A stretch of 64,000 nucleotides of DNA from the NCBI RefSeq assembly GCF_900473935.1, contig NZ_UCNN01000008.1, positions 62,001-126,000 on the forward strand. The letters run 5' to 3'. This document shows positions 23,126-31,312 of this stretch, in pieces; positions within the stretch are counted from its first letter, which is position 1; the number at the start of each line of letters is the position of its first letter. Below the pieces are notes generated by a model. That model did no database searches. It saw nothing but the letters and a program-made list of their open reading frames with translations, and had not been told where the DNA came from. Source of the DNA: Synechococcus sp. UW105 (GTDB taxonomy: Bacteria > Cyanobacteriota > Cyanobacteriia > PCC-6307 > Cyanobiaceae). The translations under genes were made by a program, and so were the position numbers.

Positions 23126-24211
23126 GTGCCGGTGCCTCAAGCCAGCCCCACCGCGCAACCAGCAAAGGAGCGCTTCAAGCAGCTGCTCCGCAAAGTGGGA
23201 AGTGGTGAGCACACCAGTAAAGGCTTAACCCGGGCCGAGGCCGATGAAGCCTTTGATCTGATGCTCACAGGCCAGGCCAGTGATACCCAAATCGGTGCCT
23301 TTCTGATCGCCCATCGCATCCGACGACCCGAGCCGCAGGAATTAAGCGGCATGGTCGACACCTATCGGCGGCTTGGGCCGGAAATCGTTAGTGCGCCTGA
23401 TCAGCAACGGCCCATCTGCTTCGGCATGCCCTTTGACGGTCGCAAACGCACAGCTCCCCTGTATCCGCTTACCGCCCTGGTGCTGCTCAGCGTCGGCCAA
23501 CCCGTGGTGTTTCAGGCCGGTGGACGCATGCCCGTCAAATACGGCATCACCGCCTCAGAACTCTTCACCGCCCTTGGGCTGGAACTGGCAACACTGTCTC
23601 TTGATGAGGTTCAGAGCGGCTTCCAAAACCAGGGGCTGGCCCTGATCCATCAGCCCAGCCACTTTCCACTGGCCGATCAATTGATCCCCCATCGCGACGA
23701 CCTGGGCAAACGCCCCCCGATCGCCAGTGCGGAATTGCTCTGGACAGCGCATGCAGGCGAGCATCTGCTGGTGAGTGGTTTTGTGCACCCCCCCACCGAA
23801 AGCCGTGCCTGGGAGGCCCTCACCATTGTTGGAGAAGCGGATGTCATCACCGTGAAGGGACTGGAGGGAGGCACCGATCTGCCCATCAGTAGGGCCTGCA
23901 TCACCGCCCGCATGCGCCAGGGGAAAGCACCTGAACGGCTCATTCTTCATCCCCGCGACCATGGCAGCTTCGGACCCGATCAGGAATGGCAAAGCCTGGA
24001 GGTGTGGCAAGACCAGGCGCAGGACGCCCTGCACAACCAAGGTCCTCTGGTCTCTGCCCTGCGCTGGAATGCTGGCGTCTATCTCTGGATGGCCGGCTGG
24101 TCAACCAGCCTTGAGGCCGGGCTTGAACTCGCCGAAGCAACACTGAGCCAGGGTCACGCCAGTTCCACCTTGCAAGCGCTGATTCAGTGGAGGGCGTCTG
24201 TGGGAGGGTGA
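23126..24211 (+). CDS. TrpD-like glycosyltransferase family protein (CnaT-type)
   Basis: The protein (361 residues from the GTG at 23126; a second GTG is at 23132) belongs to the anthranilate phosphoribosyltransferase-like family: GLTRAEADEAFDLMLTGQASDTQIGAFLIAHRIR near residue 35 is the helical start of that fold, and VVFQAGGRMPVKYGITASELF near 130 corresponds to the ligand region, without the exact GTGG motif of true TrpD. In Anabaena a related protein, CnaT, is needed for expression of the nir operon. The perfect NtcA box and the nitrogen neighbours support the same role here. The frame opens at 23057, but that would put the NtcA box inside the gene. Confidence 0.8.
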   Translation: MPVPQASPTAQPAKERFKQLLRKVGSGEHTSKGLTRAEADEAFDLMLTGQASDTQIGAFLIAHRIRRPEPQELSGMVDTYRRLGPEIVSAPDQQRPICFGMPFDGRKRTAPLYPLTALVLLSVGQPVVFQAGGRMPVKYGITASELFTALGLELATLSLDEVQSGFQNQGLALIHQPSHFPLADQLIPHRDDLGKRPPIASAELLWTAHAGEHLLVSGFVHPPTESRAWEALTIVGEADVITVKGLEGGTDLPISRACITARMRQGKAPERLILHPRDHGSFGPDQEWQSLEVWQDQAQDALHNQGPLVSALRWNAGVYLWMAGWSTSLEAGLELAEATLSQGHASSTLQALIQWRASVGG

Positions 24212-24244
24212 GCGATCCCATCAGCCCCGCAGGCCTGAGCACGC

Positions 24245-25495
24245 GTGAGACGGTTTCAGTTCCCCACCCTGCTAAGCGCCTTCCTCACGCTCCTCAATGA
24301 CCGGCTGAGTGAAAGCATCTTTCTACCCCTATTGCCACTGCTACTGAAGGATTTCATTAGCAGTGGTACCACCTTGGGGCTGCTCTCAGGCACCTACGCC
24401 CTGTCGCAGTTCACTGTCGCCCCACTGATCGGAGCCCTCAGCGACCGCTTTGGGCGCAAACCTGTGATCACCCTTTGCGTCATGGGGTCCGTGCTCGGGA
24501 TGGGCCTGTTCGCCACCACTCTGAGCCTGCCCTGGCAGCAAATCTGGCCGGGTGCCGCTGCGGCAGGCCTGCCGGTGGCCATCTTGTTCGTGGCCAGAAT
24601 CATCGACGGCGCCAGCGGAGGCACCGCTGCAACGGCCACAGCCGTTCTGGCCGACATCACAACCCCAGAAAACCGCGCCAGGGCTTTTGGCCTGATCGGC
24701 GTGGCCTTCGGCCTTGGCTTTGCCATTGCGCCAGGCCTAGGCGGACTGCTTGGTGACATCAACAAGAGTCTTCCAGCCTGGGCAGCCACTGGCTTCGCCC
24801 TGATCAATCTGATCGTCGTCCTTCAGCTGCTGCCAGAAACCCATTCCTTAAAGGCCCGCAAACAGCTTCCGCGCAAACGCGAACTCAATCCCATCACCCT
24901 GCTGAGACGCGTGTTCTCCAGACCAGATGTGCGCCGACTCTCGATCGCCTTCTTCGGCTTCTTCATGACCTTCAACGGATTTACCAACGTTCTGAGCCTT
25001 TACCTGATCAACAACTTCAACTGGACCGGGGGCATGCTCGGAGCAGCCTTCGCACTTGTGGGCGTGATTGCCATGGTGGTTCAGGGCGGACTGATCGGTC
25101 CCTTGGTCAAACGCTTCGGGGAACTTCGCCTCACCCTGTTCGGACTCGCGCTGCTGATGGTGGGATGCCTACTCATTCCTCTTGCCACCCCCATCACTTC
25201 CATCCCGGTGGTCTTCACAGCCGTATCCCTGTTGGCCGTTGGCACCGGCCTCGTCACCCCCTGCCTGCGAACTCTCGTCTCCCGTCGCCTCGATCACGAC
25301 GGACAGGGTGCAGCCCTGGGGGGCCTGCAAGGTCTGCAGAGCCTGGGCACCTTCCTTGGCGCCTCCGCGGCCGGCTTCAGCTACGACAAACTCGGACCGA
25401 CGAGCCCCTTCTGGTTCGGCGGAATGATGTTGGTAGGAGTCGCTCTGCTAGTGGCGGGCGGCCTACCCAAGCGGGCTCAAGTGCAACAGGGCTAA
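24245..25495 (+). CDS. MFS transporter, drug-exporter-like
   Basis: The 416-residue protein has about twelve hydrophobic segments. The MFS loop motif is GALSDRFGRKPVI near residue 62, and RIIDGASGGTAATATAVLADIT near 120 with AFGLIGVAFGLGFAIAPGLGG near 145 resemble the TetA/DHA1 exporter branch. Substrate cannot be told from sequence. It starts with GTG 33 bases after the TrpD-like gene and could be co-transcribed with it. Confidence 0.88.
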   Translation: MRRFQFPTLLSAFLTLLNDRLSESIFLPLLPLLLKDFISSGTTLGLLSGTYALSQFTVAPLIGALSDRFGRKPVITLCVMGSVLGMGLFATTLSLPWQQIWPGAAAAGLPVAILFVARIIDGASGGTAATATAVLADITTPENRARAFGLIGVAFGLGFAIAPGLGGLLGDINKSLPAWAATGFALINLIVVLQLLPETHSLKARKQLPRKRELNPITLLRRVFSRPDVRRLSIAFFGFFMTFNGFTNVLSLYLINNFNWTGGMLGAAFALVGVIAMVVQGGLIGPLVKRFGELRLTLFGLALLMVGCLLIPLATPITSIPVVFTAVSLLAVGTGLVTPCLRTLVSRRLDHDGQGAALGGLQGLQSLGTFLGASAAGFSYDKLGPTSPFWFGGMMLVGVALLVAGGLPKRAQVQQG

Positions 25496-25572
25496 GGCAG
25501 TACACAACACCCCCCAACAGAGATGTGATTGCTACCTTGCCGGCAGCGATCTCCGTTCCTTTCAACACCCTG

Positions 25573-27741
25573 ATGGCAGCACGTTCCCTGGATCCTGATC
25601 TGTACATCAACCGGGAACTGAGCTGGATCGCGTTCAACCAAAGGGTGCTGGCTCAGGCGCTGGATCAACGCACGCCATTGCTCGAACAAGCGAAATTCAG
25701 CGCCATCTTCAGCAATAACCTCGATGAGTTCTTCATGGTGCGGGTGGCATCTCTGAAGTCGCAAGTTGAGGCCGGGATCAGCACCGCCAGTGCCGATGGC
25801 CGAACACCGCAACAACAGCTCAAAGCGATTCGTGCAGAGCTGCTCCCACTGCTGGAGCAGCAACAAAAGCACTACCTCAACTCGCTCAAAACTGAACTGA
25901 ACAAGCACGCCGTTCAGTTGCTCGATTACGCCCAGCTGAACGAAGGCCAACGCCTCTGGATCGACAACTTCTTTCAAACGGCAATCTTTCCAGTGCTGAC
26001 ACCACTGGCGGTGGATCCTGCCCACCCCTTCCCATTTGTAAGCAACCTGAGCCTCAACGTGGGTGCCCTTGTGGTCGACCCTGACAGCGGGCAACGCCAA
26101 CTGGCGAGAGTCAAGGTGCCGCAAAAAATCCTGCCCAGATTCGTGGCGATCCCTACAGATCTCAGTGATTCGGATCCTGAACCCGTGCATACCGCCGTAC
26201 CGCTGGAGCAGGTGGTGGCGTTCAACATCGGCCTGCTGTTCCCAGGCATGACCGTGGAGGGTCACTATTTCTTCCGCGTGACCCGAGACGCAGATCTAGA
26301 ACTTCGCGACCTCGAGGCCGACGATCTGATGATTGCAATCGAGCAAGGACTGCACAAACGGCGTATGGGCGGTGAGGTGGTGCGCCTAGAGGTGGCCAAC
26401 CAAATGCCTGGCGACGTCATCGAAATGCTGATGGATGGCATGTCGGTGGCGGAGGACGACCTTTACCGAGTCGACGGCCCCCTAGGACTGGATGATCTGT
26501 TCGGCCTCCTGAGCCTTCCCCTCGAGGCGCTCAAGGATGAACCTCTCAATGGACACACTCCGGCAACCCTGGCCAGGGCCCAGCGGGGCATGCTTGAAGA
26601 CGGCTCCATCAAAGAAGAGGAGTTCGAGAGCATCTTCTCCGTGATCCGGCGCCGCGATGTGCTTCTTCACCATCCCTACGACCTCTTCTCCACCTCCGTA
26701 GAGGAATTCATCAATCAGGCAGCGGACGACCCCCAGGTGATGGGGATCAAGATGACCCTCTACAGAACCTCCAAGGATTCACCGATCATCGCGGCCCTCA
26801 TCCGTGCAGCAGAGCACGGCAAGCAAGTGATGGCCCTTGTTGAACTCAAGGCCCGCTTCGACGAAGACAACAACATCCAGTGGGCCAAGCAACTGGAAAG
26901 TTCGGGGGTGCATGTGGTGTATGGCGTGATCGGCCTCAAGACCCACACCAAGATTGTTCTGGTGGTGCGCAAGGAAAAACAGCGACTACGCAGCTATGTG
27001 CACATTGGCACCGGTAATTACAACTCCAAGACGTCCAAGCTCTATACAGATCTCGGCTTGCTTTCGGCCAGACCGGAACTAGGCCAAGACCTGGTGGAAC
27101 TGTTCAACTACCTCACCGGTTTCTCCAAGCAGCAAAGCTTCCGCAGATTGTTGGTGGCACCCGTCACGCTTCGCAAAGGGATTGAAGGACTGATCCGCCG
27201 TGAGATCAAGCACGCCAAACAGGGCCATGGTGGCCACATCAAAGCCAAGATGAATTCGCTGGTGGATCCAGCAATCGTGGCTCTGCTCTATGAAGCGTCT
27301 GAAGCTGGCGTCGTCATCGAGCTGATCATCCGAGGAATGTGCTGCCTCTACCCCGGCAGAGAAGGAGTGAGTGACAGCATCCGAGTGGTGAGCATCATTG
27401 GCCGTTACCTCGAACATTCACGCATCTTCTGGTTCAGCAACAAAGGCGAAGCCGATGTGTATTTGGGAAGTGCCGACTGGATGCCCCGCAATCTCGATCG
27501 TCGCGTCGAAGCGGTCAGCCCTGTGGAGGAACCGGAATTACGAGAACAGCTTGAGCGGCTTCTAAACCTCTACCTAGACGACAATCGAGGCGCCTGGGAC
27601 ATGCTCAGCGATGGAAGCTTCAGCCAGCGCAAACCGAGCCGTAAAACCATCCACTCCCAATTGGAACTGACCGACCTTTGGCGTCACGGCCTACCAGCAA
27701 CCAACACCAACGACAAAACGGAGTCGGAAATCGCTGAATGA
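25573..27741 (+). CDS. ppk: polyphosphate kinase Ppk1
   Basis: The enzyme (722 residues from the ATG at 25573) moves the terminal phosphate of ATP onto polyphosphate. The N-terminus, LYINRELSWIAFNQRVL and IFSNNLDEFFMVRVASLK, is diagnostic. The phosphorylated His is His458 in GLKTHTKIV, and the second conserved His is His615 in YLEHSRIFWF. The frame is open upstream to 25165 across the MFS gene, which is a shadow. The gene stands alone, with no exopolyphosphatase beside it. Confidence 0.97.
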   Translation: MAARSLDPDLYINRELSWIAFNQRVLAQALDQRTPLLEQAKFSAIFSNNLDEFFMVRVASLKSQVEAGISTASADGRTPQQQLKAIRAELLPLLEQQQKHYLNSLKTELNKHAVQLLDYAQLNEGQRLWIDNFFQTAIFPVLTPLAVDPAHPFPFVSNLSLNVGALVVDPDSGQRQLARVKVPQKILPRFVAIPTDLSDSDPEPVHTAVPLEQVVAFNIGLLFPGMTVEGHYFFRVTRDADLELRDLEADDLMIAIEQGLHKRRMGGEVVRLEVANQMPGDVIEMLMDGMSVAEDDLYRVDGPLGLDDLFGLLSLPLEALKDEPLNGHTPATLARAQRGMLEDGSIKEEEFESIFSVIRRRDVLLHHPYDLFSTSVEEFINQAADDPQVMGIKMTLYRTSKDSPIIAALIRAAEHGKQVMALVELKARFDEDNNIQWAKQLESSGVHVVYGVIGLKTHTKIVLVVRKEKQRLRSYVHIGTGNYNSKTSKLYTDLGLLSARPELGQDLVELFNYLTGFSKQQSFRRLLVAPVTLRKGIEGLIRREIKHAKQGHGGHIKAKMNSLVDPAIVALLYEASEAGVVIELIIRGMCCLYPGREGVSDSIRVVSIIGRYLEHSRIFWFSNKGEADVYLGSADWMPRNLDRRVEAVSPVEEPELREQLERLLNLYLDDNRGAWDMLSDGSFSQRKPSRKTIHSQLELTDLWRHGLPATNTNDKTESEIAE

Positions 27742-27742
27742 T

Positions 27743-27763
27743 TGTGATCGCTGTTACATCACA
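27743..27763. repeat. 21-base inverted repeat after ppk
   Basis: TGTGAT and ATCACA form perfect 6-base arms around a 9-base spacer. The inner sequence at 27744-27757 also fits GTN10AC. It lies just after the ppk stop and about 175 bases before the sigma factor start. It is not a standard CRP site, where the spacer between TGTGA and TCACA would be six bases. Confidence 0.4.
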
Positions 27764-27871
27764 ACACCAGTTCGTGCACTGAAGACACAAAAAAACGCAA
27801 AAACGTGGCTGAATTTGGCTTGAGCCAAGCAACATCGACCGACTTTAACTTTGTCCTAGAAAATTACAGAT

Positions 27872-27898
27872 TTGACACAGCTACCGTGCATACACGGT
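27872..27898 (+). promoter_or_regulatory. promoter/operator region of the sigma factor gene
   Basis: A perfect -35-like TTGACA at 27872-27877 is followed by a palindrome, ACCGTG-CATA-CACGGT (27883-27898), lying where RNA polymerase would bind. No good -10 is found at 17 bases, so an activator or a non-standard -10 may be used. The palindrome looks like an operator. Confidence 0.45.
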
Positions 27899-27938
27899 GC
27901 TAAGTTGCGCCCAAATCAAATCTCAGGAGGCCAGGGTG

Positions 27939-28964
27939 ATGGGGATCCCTCTGGAATCTGCGGGTGATGCATTGCGCACCACTCCGTCAGAACCTGTTTT
28001 GCCGAACACCAAACGTGTTCGCTCAACAGATCAGGGAAAACGTGCTGCCCAAGCAGCGCGGCAGATCAAACAGGCTGGTCGGCTTTCCACTGATTCGATC
28101 GGCTATTACCTGAGCAGTATCGGCAGAATTCCGCTGCTCACAGCAGCCGAGGAGATCGAGCTTGCACATCATGTGCAAGACATGAAAGAGCTGCTTGAGA
28201 CGCCTGAACAGGAACGCACGCCTCGCCAACGCCACAAAATCCGAATGGGCAAGCGAGCCCGCGACAGGATGATGGCAGCCAACCTCCGCCTTGTGGTGAG
28301 CGTTGCCAAGAAATACCAGAACCAAGGGCTCGAACTGCTTGATCTCGTTCAGGAAGGGGCTATAGGCCTTGAGCGAGCTGTCGACAAGTTTGACCCAGCC
28401 ATGGGCTACAAATTTTCCACCTATGCCTACTGGTGGATCCGACAGGGGATGACCCGGGCCATCGACAACAGTGCACGCACGATCCGCCTGCCCATCCACA
28501 TCAGCGAAAAGCTCTCCAAGATGCGACGCATCTCCAGGGAGCTGTCGCACCGATTTGGCCGCCAACCCAACCGTCTGGAATTGGCCCATGCCATGGGCAT
28601 CGAACCCCGGGATCTGGAAGATCTGATTTCCCAAAGCGCACCCTGTGCCTCCCTCGATGCCCATGCCCGCGGCGAAGAAGACCGCAGCACCCTGGGTGAG
28701 CTGATTCCTGACCCCAATGGCGAAGAGCCCATGGAGGGAATGGACCGCAGCATTCAGAAAGAGCACCTGGGTGGCTGGCTCTCACAACTGAACGAACGGG
28801 AACAGAAGATCCTGCGCCTGCGCTTTGGCCTCGATGGAGAAGAGCCTCTGACCTTGGCTGAAATCGGACGACAGATCAACGTCTCGAGAGAGCGGGTGCG
28901 TCAGTTGGAAGCCAAAGCCATCCTCAAACTGCGGATGATGACCAACCATCAGCAGGCAGCCTGA
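27939..28964 (+). CDS. group 2 RpoD-like sigma factor
   Basis: The 341-residue protein (ATG at 27939 with AGGAGG eight bases upstream) has sigma70 regions in order: 1.2 (YYLSSIGRIPLLTAAEEIEL), 2 (NLRLVVSVAKKYQNQGLELLDLVQEG and FSTYAYWWIRQGMTRAI), 3 (LPIHISEKLSKMRRISREL) and 4 (LRLRFGLDGEEPLTLAEIG, VSRERVRQLEAKAILKLR). It lacks the long N-terminus of the primary sigma factor, so it is a non-essential group 2 type, of which cyanobacteria have several. The upstream palindrome suggests regulation. Confidence 0.93.
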   Translation: MGIPLESAGDALRTTPSEPVLPNTKRVRSTDQGKRAAQAARQIKQAGRLSTDSIGYYLSSIGRIPLLTAAEEIELAHHVQDMKELLETPEQERTPRQRHKIRMGKRARDRMMAANLRLVVSVAKKYQNQGLELLDLVQEGAIGLERAVDKFDPAMGYKFSTYAYWWIRQGMTRAIDNSARTIRLPIHISEKLSKMRRISRELSHRFGRQPNRLELAHAMGIEPRDLEDLISQSAPCASLDAHARGEEDRSTLGELIPDPNGEEPMEGMDRSIQKEHLGGWLSQLNEREQKILRLRFGLDGEEPLTLAEIGRQINVSRERVRQLEAKAILKLRMMTNHQQAA

Positions 28965-28992
28965 CATCGTTCAGGCAAGTCCTGCCCATGCA

Positions 28993-29646
28993 GTGTTGAG
29001 CCACCTGGTTGGTGTTGGCGTGATTGCGCTCTGGATGGTCCTGGTGATCATCCTGGCGGTTTTCGCCCGCAAGCAATGGCCGATGCAGCGAGAACTGAGC
29101 CGCAAGATCGTGCACATCGGCTCAGGTCCTGTACTGCCACTTGCTTGGTGGCTGCAGATTCCTGCAGTCCTGGCGGTGCCTGTGGCTCTCGGCGTCACCC
29201 TTGTGGCTCTGATCAACCATCGCTGGCGTCTGCTGTCTGTCGTTGAGGATGTCGACCGCAACAGCTACGGCACCGTTGCCTATGGCCTGGCAATCACAAC
29301 CCTTCTTGTTCTGTTCTGGCCGCAACAACCCCAGGCAGCGTGCGCCGGTGTGCTGGTGATGGCCGCAGCGGACGGACTGGCTGGCTTGATCGGACGAGCG
29401 CTGCAATCCCCCAGCTGGCGAATCTGGGGGCAAACCAAATCGACCGCCGGCACTGTCACCATGCTGATAGTGAGCCTGCTGGTGCTCACCACACTGGCGA
29501 TGCTGAGCCCCAGCAGTCCTGGTGCCATCGGTCTGGTGGTGATCAGCTTGCTAGCAGTCGGCCTAGAGCAACTCAGTCGCTGGGGTATCGACAACCTCAG
29601 CGTGCCGATCGCCGTCGGCATCAGCTGGCACTGGATGACGCTCTGA
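28993..29646 (+). CDS. phytol kinase/dolichol kinase-like membrane protein
   Basis: The 217-residue protein has about six hydrophobic segments and the polyprenol-kinase family motif ELSRKIVHIGSGPVLPLAW near residue 35, then AAADGLAGLIGR near 120 and KSTAGTVTMLIVSLL near 148. Plant and cyanobacterial relatives phosphorylate phytol with CTP for tocopherol and chlorophyll salvage. The start is GTG, 28 bases after the sigma factor gene. The exact alcohol substrate is inference. Confidence 0.82.
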   Translation: MLSHLVGVGVIALWMVLVIILAVFARKQWPMQRELSRKIVHIGSGPVLPLAWWLQIPAVLAVPVALGVTLVALINHRWRLLSVVEDVDRNSYGTVAYGLAITTLLVLFWPQQPQAACAGVLVMAAADGLAGLIGRALQSPSWRIWGQTKSTAGTVTMLIVSLLVLTTLAMLSPSSPGAIGLVVISLLAVGLEQLSRWGIDNLSVPIAVGISWHWMTL

Positions 29647-29673
29647 TCCGCGTCCAAACCGCGGTGCAGACGG

Positions 29674-30009
29674 TCAGAACTGCAGCATCCGCTCCCAATG
29701 ACGACTCCAGTCACCATGGCTGCCAAGACCAGCCACCAACACCTGCTCCTGCGGCAGCGTCTGGAGACCAACCTGCCAGCGGCGTATCTGATCGGCCCGC
29801 TCCATCCACAAGCCCATCACCTGATGCTGGAGAGCATCACAATCCCAGTGCTGAGAGCTAGCAACCCGCTGGCTCCACTGCAAGAGACCATCCAACTGAA
29901 GAGGACGGAACCCCCGGACCCACAGTCCAGTCTGCTGTTCGAGTTCAAACAAGCGCAGGGAATCTCCGAAACCGAAGAAATGGAGAAAGACCACGGACGC
30001 AACCTCCAT
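29674..30009 (-). CDS. conserved hypothetical protein
   Basis: The 111-residue protein (ATG at 30009) has many Trp, Gln and Leu residues, with likely helices in LQLDGLLQWSQRVASSQHW and MGLWMERADQIRRWQVGLQ. No signal peptide, metal site or known motif is visible. It is convergent with the phytol-kinase-like gene and stands upstream of nothing obvious on its strand. Family unknown to me. Confidence 0.6.
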   Translation of the reverse strand: MEVASVVFLHFFGFGDSLRLFELEQQTGLWVRGFRPLQLDGLLQWSQRVASSQHWDCDALQHQVMGLWMERADQIRRWQVGLQTLPQEQVLVAGLGSHGDWSRHWERMLQF

Positions 30010-30135
30010 GCGCAATCACCACAATGTAGTAATCAAACAGCAGACAGAACTTCAAAAAGAAGCTATCAACGAGATCCCTTACATGAACGAAATCATTGAG
30101 AATCAAGCTGGCACTCTCTAGGTGCAAGTGCCAGA

Positions 30136-31197
30136 TCAGACAGGCACGCGGGATGCAGCCACCGCCCCCGCCAGCTGCTCCAAGAGTTGCGCTGTGGTGT
30201 CGATGCTGATGCAGGCATCAGTCACACTCTGTCCGTAGGTCATCGCCGAGCGATCAGCACTGAGCTTCTGGCTTCCCTCAACCAAATGGCTCTCCAGCAT
30301 CACCCCCATCACATGGGTCGAGCCCTCACGCACCTGATCGGCAACGGCTTCAAGCACGTCTCCCTGACGGCGAAAATCCTTATTGGAATTGCCGTGGCTG
30401 CAATCAACCATCAAACGTTCCTGTAAACCAGCCTTGCTCAGTTCAGCGGCTGCATCTTGCACCGCTTCGAGGTGGTAGTTGGTTCCGCGATTGCCGCCGC
30501 GCAAAACCAAATGCCCATGGGGGTTGCCGGTGGTGCTGACAATCGAAGCCTGACCACTGTGATTAATGCCAAGAAAATGATGAGGTTTCGATGCTGCCTG
30601 CATCGCGTTAATCGCGATGGTGGCACTGCCATCCGTGCTGTTCTTGTAACCGATTGGCATCGACAGGCCCGAGGCCATCTCCCGATGGGTCTGACTCTCG
30701 GTGGTGCGCGCACCGATCGCGGTCCAACTAATCAAATCCGCGATGTACTGAGGCACCACGGGATCAAGTAATTCGGTGGCAGTGGGCATGCCATCACGGG
30801 CAAGATCGAGCAACAACGACCGCGACAGGCGTAATCCTGTGTTGATGTCATAGGAGCCGTCGAGATGGGGATCATTAATCAGCCCCTTCCAACCAACTGT
30901 GGTGCGGGGTTTCTCGAAATACACACGCATCACCACCTCCAGCTCCTGACTGTGGCGTTCACGCAGAGGTGCTAGACGGCTGGCATAGGCACGAGCAGCA
31001 TCCACATCGTGGACCGAACAGGGCCCGACGATCACCAGCTGCCTCCGGTCCTGACCGCTGAGAATTGCCTGAATGCGCCGACGGGCACCAGTCACCGTCT
31101 CGGCAGCAACAGGATCAATCGGCAAATCACCATGAAGCAGGGCCGGGGCCACCAGTGGGCGGGTCTCCACCACATGCAGATCGGAAGTGGTGGTCAT
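30136..31197 (-). CDS. DAHP synthase, class I (AroF/AroG type)
   Basis: The 353-residue enzyme condenses phosphoenolpyruvate and erythrose 4-phosphate to start the shikimate pathway. Family motifs are [19 protein letters not shown] near residue 54, [22 protein letters not shown] near 88, [20 protein letters not shown] near 155 and [16 protein letters not shown] near 262. It is the E. coli-like, feedback-controlled type. It diverges from aconitase B. Confidence 0.95.
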   Translation of the reverse strand: MTTTSDLHVVETRPLVAPALLHGDLPIDPVAAETVTGARRRIQAILSGQDRRQLVIVGPCSVHDVDAARAYASRLAPLRERHSQELEVVMRVYFEKPRTTVGWKGLINDPHLDGSYDINTGLRLSRSLLLDLARDGMPTATELLDPVVPQYIADLISWTAIGARTTESQTHREMASGLSMPIGYKNSTDGSATIAINAMQAASKPHHFLGINHSGQASIVSTTGNPHGHLVLRGGNRGTNYHLEAVQDAAAELSKAGLQERLMVDCSHGNSNKDFRRQGDVLEAVADQVREGSTHVMGVMLESHLVEGSQKLSADRSAMTYGQSVTDACISIDTTAQLLEQLAGAVAASRVPV

Positions 31198-31312
31198 ACC
31201 TCTGGCCGCTAAAAACCCAGGTTACGTAAGCCACCGGATGCATCAATCACCAAAGACGGACCCATCAACAAGAAGAATGGTGGCAGAGCCCACCGTCAGA
31301 AGCCCCATCCCG

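Noticed and set aside
25492-26265. A 257-codon open frame opposite ppk
   Set aside because: Shadow of the strongly conserved polyphosphate kinase N-terminus, with no start signal or recognisable motif.
28023-28766. A 247-codon open frame opposite the sigma factor gene
   Set aside because: Shadow frame; the sigma factor on the plus strand is certain and the antisense product looks random.
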